DNA of 64,000 nucleotides. Origin: Bacteroidota bacterium (GTDB taxonomy: Bacteria; Bacteroidota; Bacteroidia; 2-12-FULL-35-15). Positions 42,854-52,506 of the stretch are shown here, piece by piece. Position numbers and translations under genes: made by a program. Position 1 is the first letter of the stretch. Every line of letters starts with the position of its first letter. The DNA is taken from contig JAFLBF010000005.1 in NCBI GenBank assembly GCA_017303895.1, positions 1 through 64,000 on the forward strand. Reading direction: 5' to 3'. The notes beneath the pieces were generated by a model. That model saw only the letters and a list, made by a program, of their open reading frames with translations. It searched no databases and had not been told where the DNA came from.

Positions 42854-44125
42854 ATGAAACATATAATCATCGCAATAACCGTTTTTGCATTATTGTTTAC
42901 GCTTCCATCATGTGGAAGTAAAAGCACATCTAATGAAGAGCATGCAGAAGAAGGGCATCATGAAGAACATGAAAATGGAAATACCGCCTCGCTAACTGCC
43001 GATCAGGTAAAATCAATTAAACTTGAATTTGGAAGCATTGAAAAAAAGCAATTAACAGCTTCTTTAAAAGCTAATGGAATTCTAAATGTTCCAAATCAAA
43101 ATAAAGCTACTATTACAGCATTAATGGGCGGTGTAGTTAAATCTATTCTTGTGCAAACAGGGAACTCCGTTTATAAGGGACAGGTGATTGCAACAATAGC
43201 GAATACTTCATTTATTACTATGCAAGAAGAATACTTAAGCACTTCTTCCAAACTCTCGTTAGGTGAAATTGAACTCAAACGTCAGCAAGAATTACAAGCC
43301 GGAAATGCAACTGCCTTAAAAAATCTACAATCAATTGAAGCTGAAGTAAAAAGTTTAAAAGCCCGTAAATCAAGTTTACAAAAACAATTAGAACTGGTGG
43401 GTATAAACACTTCGGCATTAACAAGTGATAATATTCAAACATTGGTAAATATTACAAGCCCAATTTCAGGTGCTGTGAGTAGTGTCTCAGTAAATATTGG
43501 AACCTATGTTGATGCAAATAATGCTATTGCAGAAGTGATTGATAACAGTCAGTTGCACCTTGATCTTTTTGTGTATGAAAGAGATTTAATGAAACTAAAA
43601 GAAGGACAAACCATTCATTTTACTTTGACCAATAATCCGGGGAAAGAATATGATGCAAAGGTTTATGCTATTAGTAATACGTTTGAACAAAACACAAAGG
43701 CTATTGCAGTTCATGCAATGGTAGAAGGCGATAAAACAGGACTGATTAATGGAATGAATATAACCGCTCTCGTTAGCTTAGAAAACGCAACGGTTGATGC
43801 GGTTCCTGCCGATGCTATAGTAAACTTCCAAGGACAAGATTATATTTTTATTGTTACCGATGCACATAGTGAGGAGGAGCATCATGATGAAAAGGATGGT
43901 GATGACCACGATAAAGACGGACACAAACATGAAGAAACAAAAGTAGAAATTCCAAATGAAGGCGAAATGGTATTTGAGCGCATTCCTGTTAGGAAAGGAA
44001 CAACTGATGTTGGGTATAGCGAAATAACATTGTTAAAGGATATACCTGCTAATGCAAAGATTGCGACAAAAGGAGCCTTTTTTATCTTAGCAAAAATGAC
44101 TAACTCAGGCGAACACGAACATTAA
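42854..44125 (+). CDS. Membrane fusion protein of the metal RND system (CusB/CzcB type)
   Basis: 423 residues. N-terminal lipoprotein signal (LLFTLPSCGSK, lipobox LPSC), a His/Glu-rich segment (EEHAEEGHHEEHENGN), then the lipoyl, helical hairpin and beta-barrel parts of a periplasmic adaptor (KATITALMGGVVKSILVQTG, DNSQLHLDLFVYERDLMKL). A second His/Asp/Glu-rich insertion (EEEHHDEKDGDDHDKDGHKH) near residue 345 could bind divalent cations. It links the pump to the outer membrane. Starts 12 bases after the pump gene. Confidence 0.94.
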   Translation: MKHIIIAITVFALLFTLPSCGSKSTSNEEHAEEGHHEEHENGNTASLTADQVKSIKLEFGSIEKKQLTASLKANGILNVPNQNKATITALMGGVVKSILVQTGNSVYKGQVIATIANTSFITMQEEYLSTSSKLSLGEIELKRQQELQAGNATALKNLQSIEAEVKSLKARKSSLQKQLELVGINTSALTSDNIQTLVNITSPISGAVSSVSVNIGTYVDANNAIAEVIDNSQLHLDLFVYERDLMKLKEGQTIHFTLTNNPGKEYDAKVYAISNTFEQNTKAIAVHAMVEGDKTGLINGMNITALVSLENATVDAVPADAIVNFQGQDYIFIVTDAHSEEEHHDEKDGDDHDKDGHKHEETKVEIPNEGEMVFERIPVRKGTTDVGYSEITLLKDIPANAKIATKGAFFILAKMTNSGEHEH

Positions 44126-44218
44126 AATATTATGGGCAGAGGCTTGGTTCCTTTTAAGTTTGATAAAACTTTTTTCATAGCCAGGTTCTCTTGCCCGCCA
44201 AATTAAAAAGATGAAATA

Positions 44219-46237
44219 ATGATTAATACCGATCCAAATCACAAACATACCTACGATGCAAAAGGCAATATGACCTGTTGCACATTGGAAGAAAAAATAG
44301 ATGCCAAAACAGGCACGCCTCATTTACATGCAGAAGGAGATCAGTCGCATGAAGAACATAATCATGACCATGAAGAAGAATCTGCATGGAAAGAGTATCT
44401 ACCCGCCATTATCAGTTTCATTGTTTTGATGTCAGGCATTGTACTTGATAATTTCATAAAGACTGAATTTTTTAAAAGCTATATACGTCTTGTTTGGTAT
44501 ATCGTAGCATATATTCCTGTTGGCGTTCCGGTTATTAAAGATGCCATTAACTCCATAGTGAAAGGTTCACTCTTTTCAGAATTCTTTTTGATGAGTATTG
44601 CCACAATCGGTGCATTCTTTATTGGAGAGTATTCAGAAGGTGTTGCTGTTATGTTGTTCTATGCAGTTGGAGAGTTATTTCAATCAGCAGCCGTTAAACG
44701 TGCCAAAAGAAGCATAAAGGCACTTTTAGATGTTCGGCCTGATACAGTTTCCGTAATTAGAAACGGATCGGCTATAACGATTTCACCAAGCGAAGTAAAA
44801 ATTGGAGAAACCATACAAGTTAAGCCCGGTGAAAAAGTGGCATTGGATGGAGAGCTTATTTCTGAAGCATCGTCATTTAATACTGCTGCTTTAACCGGAG
44901 AAAGCAAGCCCGACACAAAACGAAAAGGAGAGCAGGTATTGGCAGGAATGATAAACCTGAATACTGTTTCTGAAATAAAAGTGACTGCCCTTTTCAAAGA
45001 CAGTAAACTTTCAAGAATATTAGAGTTAGTGCAAGAAGCAACCGCACGAAAAGCACCGACACAATTGTTCATTTCAAAATTTGCAAAGGTTTATACACCT
45101 ATTGTTGTGTTTTTGGCTTTAGGCATTTGTTTAATTCCTGCACTCTTCATTGAGAATTACGTTTTCAATGATTGGCTTTACCGAGCTTTGGTTTTCCTTG
45201 TGATCTCCTGTCCGTGTGCATTAGTAATCTCCATTCCATTGGGTTATTTTGGAGGTATAGGGTTAGCTTCACGAAACGGCATTCTTTTTAAGGGATCAAA
45301 CTATTTGGATGTAATGACAAAGATTAATACCGTTGTGATGGATAAAACTGGAACACTTACCAAAGGTGTTTTCAAAGTTCAGCAGATTGTACCAGTTGGA
45401 ATTGATGAAAAAGAATTATTGAAGCTCACAGCAGTCATTGAAAGTAAATCCACTCACCCAATTGCTTTGGCTGTCGTGAAACAAGCAGGAGAATTGCTTA
45501 ATGGAATTACAGTTCAGAACGTAGAAGAAATATCAGGTCATGGATTGAAAGGCACTATTGAAGGGAAAGAAGTGTTAGCAGGAAATTTGAAACTGCTTAA
45601 AAAATTCAATATCGCTTATGATGCAGAAGTTGAAAATATTATCGAAACAATTGTGGTAGTTGCTATCAACGGAAAGTATGCAGGATATATTACCATTGCA
45701 GATGAAATAAAAGACGATGCAAAACAAGCCATTGCCGATCTGCATTTACTCAACCAAAAAATAGTGATGCTTTCAGGCGACAAACAAAGCGTGGTAGATA
45801 AAGTTGCTAAAGAGCTAAACATTGTAAACGCTTACGGTAATTTGTTACCTGAAGATAAAGTCAACAAGGTTCAATCTCTTAAAAATGAAAAAAGAACCGT
45901 TGCATTTGTTGGTGATGGCGTAAACGATGCCCCCGTGATCGCTTTGGCTGATGCCGGAATTGCAATGGGTGGATTAGGAAGTGATGCAACCATTGAAACC
46001 GCTGACGTTGTGATTCAAAATGATATGCCTTCAAAAATTGTAACGTCAATTAAAATTGGAAAAGTAACTCAAAAAATTGTTTGGCAAAACATCATAATGG
46101 CAATGGGAGTGAAGGTAATAGTGCTTGCATTGGGTGCAGGTGGTATAGCCACCCTTTGGGAAGCTGTATTTGCCGATGTGGGAGTTGCATTGGTTGCAAT
46201 CTTGAACGCAGTTAGGATTCAAAACATCAAATTCTAA
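44219..46237 (+). CDS. Heavy-metal P1B-type ATPase (Zn/Cd/Pb type)
   Basis: 672 residues. The HMA ferredoxin-like domain usually found at the N-terminus is absent; instead there is a short Cys/His-rich leader (NMTCCTLEEK, HLHAEGDQSHEEHNHDHEEE). CPC is in SCPCALVISIPLG, the phosphorylation site is DKTGTLTKG, and GDGVNDAPV closes the ATP-binding lobe. The CPC plus ISIPLG pattern and later residues match the Zn/Cd/Pb-type group. It exports divalent metal from the cytoplasm and so complements the RND pump. Confidence 0.95.
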   Translation: MINTDPNHKHTYDAKGNMTCCTLEEKIDAKTGTPHLHAEGDQSHEEHNHDHEEESAWKEYLPAIISFIVLMSGIVLDNFIKTEFFKSYIRLVWYIVAYIPVGVPVIKDAINSIVKGSLFSEFFLMSIATIGAFFIGEYSEGVAVMLFYAVGELFQSAAVKRAKRSIKALLDVRPDTVSVIRNGSAITISPSEVKIGETIQVKPGEKVALDGELISEASSFNTAALTGESKPDTKRKGEQVLAGMINLNTVSEIKVTALFKDSKLSRILELVQEATARKAPTQLFISKFAKVYTPIVVFLALGICLIPALFIENYVFNDWLYRALVFLVISCPCALVISIPLGYFGGIGLASRNGILFKGSNYLDVMTKINTVVMDKTGTLTKGVFKVQQIVPVGIDEKELLKLTAVIESKSTHPIALAVVKQAGELLNGITVQNVEEISGHGLKGTIEGKEVLAGNLKLLKKFNIAYDAEVENIIETIVVVAINGKYAGYITIADEIKDDAKQAIADLHLLNQKIVMLSGDKQSVVDKVAKELNIVNAYGNLLPEDKVNKVQSLKNEKRTVAFVGDGVNDAPVIALADAGIAMGGLGSDATIETADVVIQNDMPSKIVTSIKIGKVTQKIVWQNIIMAMGVKVIVLALGAGGIATLWEAVFADVGVALVAILNAVRIQNIKF

Positions 46238-46242
46238 AGCAT

Positions 46243-47058
46243 ATGCAGAAAGTTTTTATATCAGTTTTGTTTTTTATTTATTTTATTAACTCGAGTTTTT
46301 CTCAAACTAAAGAAAAAGGTAATTTTTATTTTGGGTGGGGATATAACAGGGATTGGTATAGTAAAAGCGATATTCGTTTGCAAAATGATAATCCTCAAAT
46401 AATAAATGGAAAATCCTATACTTATGATTTTACTGTATATGATGCGACTGCGAAAGACAGACCCGATTTTGATCAAATCAAAGACGTGGTAAATTTTAGT
46501 GTGCCACAATTCAGCACTCGGATAGGATACTTTTTTAATAATAAGAGAGATTTTGGTATTGAATTAAATTACGATCATGCTAAGTATGTGGTCAACGATT
46601 ATCAAAAAGTGAGGGTGAAAGGACAAATAAATGGAGAGTATTTTGACAAGGACACTATCCTCGATCCACAAACATTTCTGCACTTTGAGCATACTGATGG
46701 TGCAAATTTCGCAATGGTCAATTTTATAAAACGATGGAAATTAATTGAATCTAAGGACAAAAAGAATAATATTGGCCTAATATTAAAACCCGGTTTTGGT
46801 TTTGTGTATCCACGAACAGATGTTACAATCTTTGGAAATAGAATAAACAATGACTGGAAAGTTGCAGGAATTATTGGAGGAGTTGAAACCGGAATAAGAG
46901 CGGAGTTTCTTAAGAATGGATTTATTGAATTTACCGGTAAAGCAGCTTATGCGAACTATATGAATGCAATTACACAAGGAAAAGGTTATGGCAAGGCCAG
47001 TCATAAGTTTTGGGCATTTGAAGCAATACTAATATTAGGATACCAGTTTAAATTATAA
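46243..47058 (+). CDS. Outer-membrane beta-barrel protein
   Basis: 271 residues. Signal peptide (VFISVLFFIYFINSSFSQ), then alternating amphipathic strands, GNFYFGWGYNRDWYS, TRIGYFFNNKRDFGIELNYD, WAFEAILILGYQFKL, ending in an aromatic residue near the C-terminus as outer-membrane proteins do. Function unknown. It starts 5 bases after the ATPase. Confidence 0.75.
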   Translation: MQKVFISVLFFIYFINSSFSQTKEKGNFYFGWGYNRDWYSKSDIRLQNDNPQIINGKSYTYDFTVYDATAKDRPDFDQIKDVVNFSVPQFSTRIGYFFNNKRDFGIELNYDHAKYVVNDYQKVRVKGQINGEYFDKDTILDPQTFLHFEHTDGANFAMVNFIKRWKLIESKDKKNNIGLILKPGFGFVYPRTDVTIFGNRINNDWKVAGIIGGVETGIRAEFLKNGFIEFTGKAAYANYMNAITQGKGYGKASHKFWAFEAILILGYQFKL

Positions 47059-47205
47059 TATATGTTAGCTAAAGATGATATTGCGAAATTTATTGTAAAG
47101 CACAACCCTAAGCAAAAAAGGGAAGAGCTAATGAAACTTTCCCTGTCGGCTCTGGTTATCGTCAAGGTTCACTTAGAAATCGAAATACAGCAAAAAAGGA
47201 AAACA

Positions 47206-47640
47206 ATGAAAAAAATATTAGTCTTAATATTTATTGCATTAGCAGTAAACTGTTCAGCTCAGCATAATCATGGCGGTGGCCATGGAGATGAAGAGGATAA
47301 ACCATCTTATAAAGAATTACCGCAGCATGGGGGAGAGATTATTGATGCAGGAAAATATAAATTAGAAGTTCTCATTAGTCCAATGAATAAAGAAGAAAAA
47401 CTATCTGTATATGTGCTTAAGAAGAACCACAAGCAAATTGAAACGAAAAGCATAACAGGCAAGGTTGAAATTAGGTATAAAGATGGCACTACAGAAAATA
47501 TTGACCTTATCGCATTAGATGAAAAACTAATTTCTGAACCTAAACAAGTTGGTAGTCCTGCCAATTATTGTTTCATTGTTGTCATTAATAAAAAGGAATA
47601 CAGAGCTTGTTATTTTTATACAGGATTAACTAAAAACTAA
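47206..47640 (+). CDS. Exported His-rich small protein
   Basis: 144 residues from the ATG at 47206, directly at a good signal peptide (KKILVLIFIALAVNCSA). After cleavage comes QHNHGGGHGDEEDKP, a His-rich metal-binding stretch, then a compact beta domain. An open frame extends 48 codons upstream in phase (from the ATG at 47062) with a conserved-looking helical sequence, so the true start could be earlier. Probably a periplasmic metal-binding protein. Confidence 0.7.
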   Translation: MKKILVLIFIALAVNCSAQHNHGGGHGDEEDKPSYKELPQHGGEIIDAGKYKLEVLISPMNKEEKLSVYVLKKNHKQIETKSITGKVEIRYKDGTTENIDLIALDEKLISEPKQVGSPANYCFIVVINKKEYRACYFYTGLTKN

Positions 47641-47644
47641 AAAA

Positions 47645-48844
47645 ATGAAAAAGATAAAACTAATTGTATTTGCTATTTTGATGTTGAACATAATTTGTAA
47701 TGCGCAGAATGTACAGGTGCAAAATTTATTGAACGATGTGAGGCTTGACTCTCTAACCAATTTTGTGAGACAGCTTTCAGGAGAGAAGCCAGTAATAATT
47801 AATGGAGTAACCGATACTATTAAATCAAGACATTATCAAACCATTGGCAATGAAAAAGCATTTCAGTTTATGAAGCAAGAATTTATTCGATATGGTTATC
47901 AGATAGATTCCTTTGCGTTTAACACAGATGGAAAAAATCTTTTTGCAATAAAAACAGGTTATAAATATCCTAATCGCAGATTTATGCTCGGAGCGCATTA
48001 TGACAATCAGCCTACAACAATCATTGCTCCGGGGGCTGATGATAATGCAAGTGGATCTTCAACTGTACTTGAAGCCGGTAGAATATTTTCAAACTACAAT
48101 TTCCCTTATACAATTGTATTTGCGCTATGGGATGAAGAAGAACCCGGACTTTTAGGAAGCATTGCTTATGTACCCACCATTGGCTCAAATAATGATACGC
48201 TTATGGGATATATCAATGTGGACATGTTGGGATGGGACGGCAATAATGATTCGGTTGCAGACATTAACGTTAGACCTGTTGCTAATTCCATTACCTTATC
48301 AAATCGGGCTCAGTTGTGTAATACTTTATATAATATTCAGTTGGGGTTGCATATTGTTAATCCCGGCAACGGGGCTACTGATCATGCTCCTTTTTGGAAC
48401 AATAACTTTTCCGCTATTGGTATTGATGAAGAGTACGATAATGATTTCAATCCATATTGGCATACCCCGGCAGACTCTCTCGGGCAATTTAATCTTAGCT
48501 TCTATCAGAAATGCTCAAAGTTGGCTTACGCAACTCTTGCCGATCTTGCAATGGATACAGTTAACACAGTTGGTGTTAGCGAAATTTTATGGGGTAACAA
48601 TTTTAAATTATACCCTAATCCAAGCCCCAATAAAATATACATGAAATGGGAGTCGAGTAATCAAGCCGAATACACTTTAAAACTTTACGATATTTTTGGA
48701 ACACAATTGTATGTGGCAAGCTTTCTATCCTCATCTAATGGCTTAATCATTGACACAGACCACATTAATCTCCAAAAAGGAATATATTTTATTAGTATCT
48801 TTACTCCGCATTCAGCACAAACCTATAAAATTATCAAGGAATAA
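47645..48844 (+). CDS. Secreted M28 metallopeptidase with T9SS sorting domain
   Basis: 399 residues. Signal peptide, then an M28 aminopeptidase-like domain (about 90-300): GAHYDNQP (His), GADDNASGSS (Asp), WDEEEPGLLGS (Glu), INVDMLGWDG (Asp) and GATDHAPFW (His) are all present, so it binds two Zn. Residues about 315-399 (YPNPSPNKIYMKW...LQKGIYFISIFT) are a type A T9SS C-terminal sorting domain. Thus it is secreted through the type IX system to the cell surface. Its link with metal resistance is unclear. Confidence 0.92.
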   Translation: MKKIKLIVFAILMLNIICNAQNVQVQNLLNDVRLDSLTNFVRQLSGEKPVIINGVTDTIKSRHYQTIGNEKAFQFMKQEFIRYGYQIDSFAFNTDGKNLFAIKTGYKYPNRRFMLGAHYDNQPTTIIAPGADDNASGSSTVLEAGRIFSNYNFPYTIVFALWDEEEPGLLGSIAYVPTIGSNNDTLMGYINVDMLGWDGNNDSVADINVRPVANSITLSNRAQLCNTLYNIQLGLHIVNPGNGATDHAPFWNNNFSAIGIDEEYDNDFNPYWHTPADSLGQFNLSFYQKCSKLAYATLADLAMDTVNTVGVSEILWGNNFKLYPNPSPNKIYMKWESSNQAEYTLKLYDIFGTQLYVASFLSSSNGLIIDTDHINLQKGIYFISIFTPHSAQTYKIIKE

Positions 48845-48845
48845 T

Positions 48846-49220
48846 TTGAAATCTCTATTTTCCATAATAATACTTAGTGCATTTTTAACTCAAACCTTAA
48901 GTAAGTTTGTAATAATTGTGCATTTCGAGTTCAATAGGGAATTTATTGCCAAAAATTTATGCGTTAAAAAAGAAGAAGCTAACAACTGTTGCAAGGGATC
49001 ATGTCACTTAAACAAAAAGTTGGAAGAAGAGGATAAAAAAGAACAGAAGTCTCCACTTCAAAGTTTAGTTAAAGAGGTTGAAATACAACTCATTTCTCAG
49101 GAAATTAAATTCGAGTTTTCTAACTACGAAGTTGAGCAGGAACATTTCTTTCCTTATGTGTTTTCTGTTTCACCTTTTGAATCTACCTCTGTATTTCAAC
49201 CTCCGGAAATCTCTGCCTGA
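48846..49220 (+). CDS. Small exported Cys-rich protein (HYC_CC_PP-like)
   Basis: About 124 residues from a TTG at 48846, two bases after the peptidase stop; the longer in-frame extension overlaps the peptidase gene and is unlikely. A hydrophobic leader (LFSIIILSAFLTQTLSKF) is followed by HFEFNREFIAKNLCVKKEEANNCCKGSCHLNKKL, whose cysteine cluster suits copper or other soft-metal binding, and the tail is FQPPEISA. Sequence fits the HYC_CC_PP family of Bacteroidota. Confidence 0.7.
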   Translation: MKSLFSIIILSAFLTQTLSKFVIIVHFEFNREFIAKNLCVKKEEANNCCKGSCHLNKKLEEEDKKEQKSPLQSLVKEVEIQLISQEIKFEFSNYEVEQEHFFPYVFSVSPFESTSVFQPPEISA

Positions 49221-49253
49221 TATTCAATTTATTAATTTAAAATCTAACAGACA

Positions 49254-50231
49254 ATGAAAAAAATATTATTACTGTCATTGTCGTTCTTGTTAAGTCTTGC
49301 TTTAAACGCTCAAAATTGTTCCTGTGGATCAGGCAATTTGGGGGCTTTTGCAAGCAACGCATTAAATGACAATGCAGGATTTTTAAATAAAAAAGCATGG
49401 TTAGTTGATTTGAATTATGACTATCGTTCGTTCACTCCTTTCACTTCAAAGGAAATAACAAAAATGTTGGAACATAATTCAGATGCTATTGGAGTAAGTA
49501 ATGCATGGATTGCAACGCTAAAGGTAAGTTACGGGGTTTCTGATAAACTTGCTTTGTCTGTTATGCAGCCCTATGTAAATATTGCAACCACTATTAATCA
49601 AAAGATGGATGGTGATCGTTATAATATTTTAAACTCTGCATCAACAAATGCTTTTGCCGATCTTTCAGTATTTGGCACTTACTTGTTTTATAACAAAAAC
49701 AACTTGAAGCTTGCTGCAATAGCCGGAATTGAATTACCCACAGGAAAAGTATCTACTAATCAAAACGCCATTGTTACAGGCTCGGGTACTTTTGATCCAA
49801 TGCTCGGAATTTCCGGGAGTAAAAAAATGGGGCGGTTCATAACAAAAGCAAACTTTGGCTATAAACTAACCACCAAAAATAGTTCAGGTATAGATTACGG
49901 GGACTTCCTAAGTCATCAGGTAGGTATAAACTATACGATTAACAAAAACTCATCCAGTGACTCAACCTGTACAAGCTTATCAAAGAAAACTATGTTGATG
50001 GCGGGTTTAAATTTAATCGGAGAAAACCTACACCCTATAAAAAACAATAATGTAGAAGTGAAAAATACAGGTTACTATCGAAATTTTGTATCACCCGCTT
50101 TTACTGTTGTTTTGAAAGACAGGTTGGTCTCGTATTTAGCAATGGATATACCAGTTTTACAAAACAATTATGGAGTTCAAAATGCCTCATCCTATCGTTT
50201 TAGGATAGGCTTATCAGTAAAAATTAATTAG
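49254..50231 (+). CDS. Outer-membrane barrel/transporter-like protein with Cys motif
   Basis: 325 residues. Signal peptide (LLSLSFLLSLALNAQ) then CSCGSGNLG, a short CxC motif just after cleavage. The rest is beta-strand pattern of a 12-16 strand barrel (LALSVMQPYVNIAT, LAAIAGIELPTGK, YRFRIGLSVKIN) ending in a hydrophobic strand. I do not name a substrate. First of the redox-cargo genes in order. Confidence 0.75.
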   Translation: MKKILLLSLSFLLSLALNAQNCSCGSGNLGAFASNALNDNAGFLNKKAWLVDLNYDYRSFTPFTSKEITKMLEHNSDAIGVSNAWIATLKVSYGVSDKLALSVMQPYVNIATTINQKMDGDRYNILNSASTNAFADLSVFGTYLFYNKNNLKLAAIAGIELPTGKVSTNQNAIVTGSGTFDPMLGISGSKKMGRFITKANFGYKLTTKNSSGIDYGDFLSHQVGINYTINKNSSSDSTCTSLSKKTMLMAGLNLIGENLHPIKNNNVEVKNTGYYRNFVSPAFTVVLKDRLVSYLAMDIPVLQNNYGVQNASSYRFRIGLSVKIN

Positions 50232-50242
50232 AAATAAAAAAC

Positions 50243-50620
50243 ATGAAAACTAAAATATCAATTATCACATTATTTGTTGCATTTGCTTTTATAGCCTGCA
50301 AAAAAGATGGTACAGGTGGTCAAGTTACAGTAGCTGCTATTACCAAACATCATGACAGAAAAATCCCATTTTCTACTGTGTACATTAAGTACGGTGCAAA
50401 AGATTTTCCGGGAACAGATGTAAGTCAATATGATGCAAGCCAGCAAACCGATAAAGAAGGACATACCCATTTTGAAAATCTTCGTTATGGCAACTATTAT
50501 TTTTACGGTGTTGGCTATGATAGCGTAGCTCAGGCAACTGTTAAAGGTGGTGTTGCACTTAAGATTAAATGGAAAGAACGCAAAGAGGAAATAGAACTTA
50601 ATGTGTCAATAACCGAATAA
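50243..50620 (+). CDS. Small lipoprotein, transthyretin-like fold possible
   Basis: 125 residues with a lipobox (FAFIACKK). The domain (ITKHHDRKIPFSTVYIKYG, TDKEGHTHFENLRYGNYYFYGVG) looks like a carboxypeptidase-regulatory/transthyretin type beta-sandwich. The HH and H residues might bind metal. Follows the barrel gene by 11 bases. Confidence 0.7.
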   Translation: MKTKISIITLFVAFAFIACKKDGTGGQVTVAAITKHHDRKIPFSTVYIKYGAKDFPGTDVSQYDASQQTDKEGHTHFENLRYGNYYFYGVGYDSVAQATVKGGVALKIKWKERKEEIELNVSITE

Positions 50621-50668
50621 TGTAAAATGCAGGTTGATTAATTTCAGCCTGCATTACTTTAAAACGCC

Positions 50669-51019
50669 ATGAAGAAAAGAATAAGTATAGGTTTGATAGG
50701 AACATTCGTGATAACGATTGTTTATTCCGGTTGTAAGAAAAATGAATATAAGAACTTGGACTGTGGTAAATTAAATGCCACTTATAACGGAACGATAAAG
50801 GCTCTAATTAATTCAAATTGTACTTTCTCAGGTTGTCATGGTTCTGGTTCTTCAAGTGGTGATTACACTACCTATAATGGAATTAAGACAATTGCAGATA
50901 ATGGAAAACTTGAGGACAGAGTTTTAATAAAGAAGAATATGCCTTCATCAGGTGCGCTTTCACTTGATGACCGCAAAAAGATTAAATGCTGGTTAGAATC
51001 CGGTTCACAAAATAATTGA
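50669..51019 (+). CDS. Small cytochrome c-like lipoprotein with CX4CH motif
   Basis: 116 residues. Lipoprotein leader (TIVYSGCKK). The haem motif is NCTFSGCHG: Cys, four residues, Cys-His, one residue longer than CXXCH. The later methionine (KKNMPSSGALS) is a likely axial ligand. It resembles the N-terminal cytochrome part of the next gene. Confidence 0.75.
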   Translation: MKKRISIGLIGTFVITIVYSGCKKNEYKNLDCGKLNATYNGTIKALINSNCTFSGCHGSGSSSGDYTTYNGIKTIADNGKLEDRVLIKKNMPSSGALSLDDRKKIKCWLESGSQNN

Positions 51020-51024
51020 TTTAA

Positions 51025-52497
51025 ATGGCGAGTAAACCAAAAACAATATTTTTTAGTGCTGCTGCAATTTTAATTTTAGCTCAGGCACTTGTTTTTTCTT
51101 GCAAGAAAGAAAAATCTGAAATTGATTATGGTATGCAAGGATATCCGCATGAAGTTGGAAAAATACTTGTTAATAAATGCGCTACTTCGGGTTGTCATAA
51201 TGATAAAAGCAAAGAAGCAGCAGGAGGGGTATCCTTTGAATCCTGGGATAAAATGTTTGAAGGAAGCCGAAGCGGTGCAATTGTAATACCATACCGTCCT
51301 GATCTTAGTACGCTGATATATTATACAAATTCATATACTGAGTTTGGATCGATTCAATTAACTCCCAAAATGCCTATAGGTAGTGATAAACTAACCTGTG
51401 GTGAAATTAAGACGCTGTATGATTGGATAAAGAATGGAGCTCCGAATTCTGACGGTTCGATTAAATTTGCAGATAACCCCTCTCGGAAAAAATTCTACGT
51501 TTCCAATCAAGGTTGCGATATGGTTTATGTATTTGACGCTGCATCGATGTTAGCCATGAGAGCTCAAACTGTTGGTAAAATTCCCGGATATGTGGAAGCA
51601 CCACACTTTATTAAAGTTTCTCCCGACAATCAGTATTGGTATGTCTCTTTTTTAGGAGCGGGTGTTTTTCAAAAATATAGAGTTTCAGATAATTCGTTCG
51701 TTAGTGAAGCTAACATAGGTTTCGGCAGTTGGAACACATTTGTACTTACCTCAGACGGCAAATTTGCTTACTTAGTAGATTGGTCAAGTAACGGTAAAAT
51801 TAAAAAAGTGCAAACCGATAGTATGATTGTAAAAAACACGTTAGGTGGATTGAACTGGAGTCACGGATCAGCAATTAATTCAACAGACGATACACTTTAT
51901 GTTACGTCTCAAATTAGCAACTACATTTTTAAGATTCCAACTGATTTTTCAAATGTTGATTTTATTGTTTTGGACGGAACGAGTTTTCCTAACAATGGCT
52001 CAATTCTTGATCCTCATGAAGTATTGATAAGTCCCGACAATTCAAAATATTTTGTAACCTGTCAAAAGTCAAATGAAATTAAAGTAGTTTCTCGAAGCAA
52101 TGATCAGGTTCTCGCAACGATACCTGTTGGCACTTACCCACAGGAAATGGCAGTTGCGCCGTCTAAAAACTATCTCTTTGTTTCATGTATGGAAGACCTA
52201 ACTACATTTCCCGGAAAAAGAGGTTCGGTTTATGTGATTGATTACAATACAAATTCAATTGTAGCCAAAGTTCACACAGGACATCAGCCTCATGGAATAA
52301 TGGTAGATGAAACTCATGGGCGAGTTTATATCACAAACAGAAATGTAACTACTGGTGGGCCTGCCCCTCACCATGCTTCCTTGTGTTCCGGTCGAAATGG
52401 AAATGTTACTGCAATTGACTTAAACACACTTCAATTAATTTCAGATTTTAAAGCGGAAGTTTCTGTTGATCCCTACGGTTATTCAATAACTCACTAA
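51025..52497 (+). CDS. Cytochrome c-like domain fused to a YncE-type beta-propeller
   Basis: 490 residues. Lipoprotein-type leader (ALVFSCKKE), then a small cytochrome-like domain with CATSGCHND (CX4CH) near residue 52 and KMPIGSD (possible Met ligand), then a seven-bladed propeller of the YncE/surface-layer type (residues about 150-490: FYVSNQGCDMVYVFD, HFIKVSPDNQYWYVSF, GHQPHGIMVDETHGRVYITN). Periplasmic or surface electron-transfer role is suggested by the fusion. It starts 5 bases after the small cytochrome. Confidence 0.8.
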   Translation: MASKPKTIFFSAAAILILAQALVFSCKKEKSEIDYGMQGYPHEVGKILVNKCATSGCHNDKSKEAAGGVSFESWDKMFEGSRSGAIVIPYRPDLSTLIYYTNSYTEFGSIQLTPKMPIGSDKLTCGEIKTLYDWIKNGAPNSDGSIKFADNPSRKKFYVSNQGCDMVYVFDAASMLAMRAQTVGKIPGYVEAPHFIKVSPDNQYWYVSFLGAGVFQKYRVSDNSFVSEANIGFGSWNTFVLTSDGKFAYLVDWSSNGKIKKVQTDSMIVKNTLGGLNWSHGSAINSTDDTLYVTSQISNYIFKIPTDFSNVDFIVLDGTSFPNNGSILDPHEVLISPDNSKYFVTCQKSNEIKVVSRSNDQVLATIPVGTYPQEMAVAPSKNYLFVSCMEDLTTFPGKRGSVYVIDYNTNSIVAKVHTGHQPHGIMVDETHGRVYITNRNVTTGGPAPHHASLCSGRNGNVTAIDLNTLQLISDFKAEVSVDPYGYSITH

Positions 52498-52506
52498 TAT
52501 TGTAGT

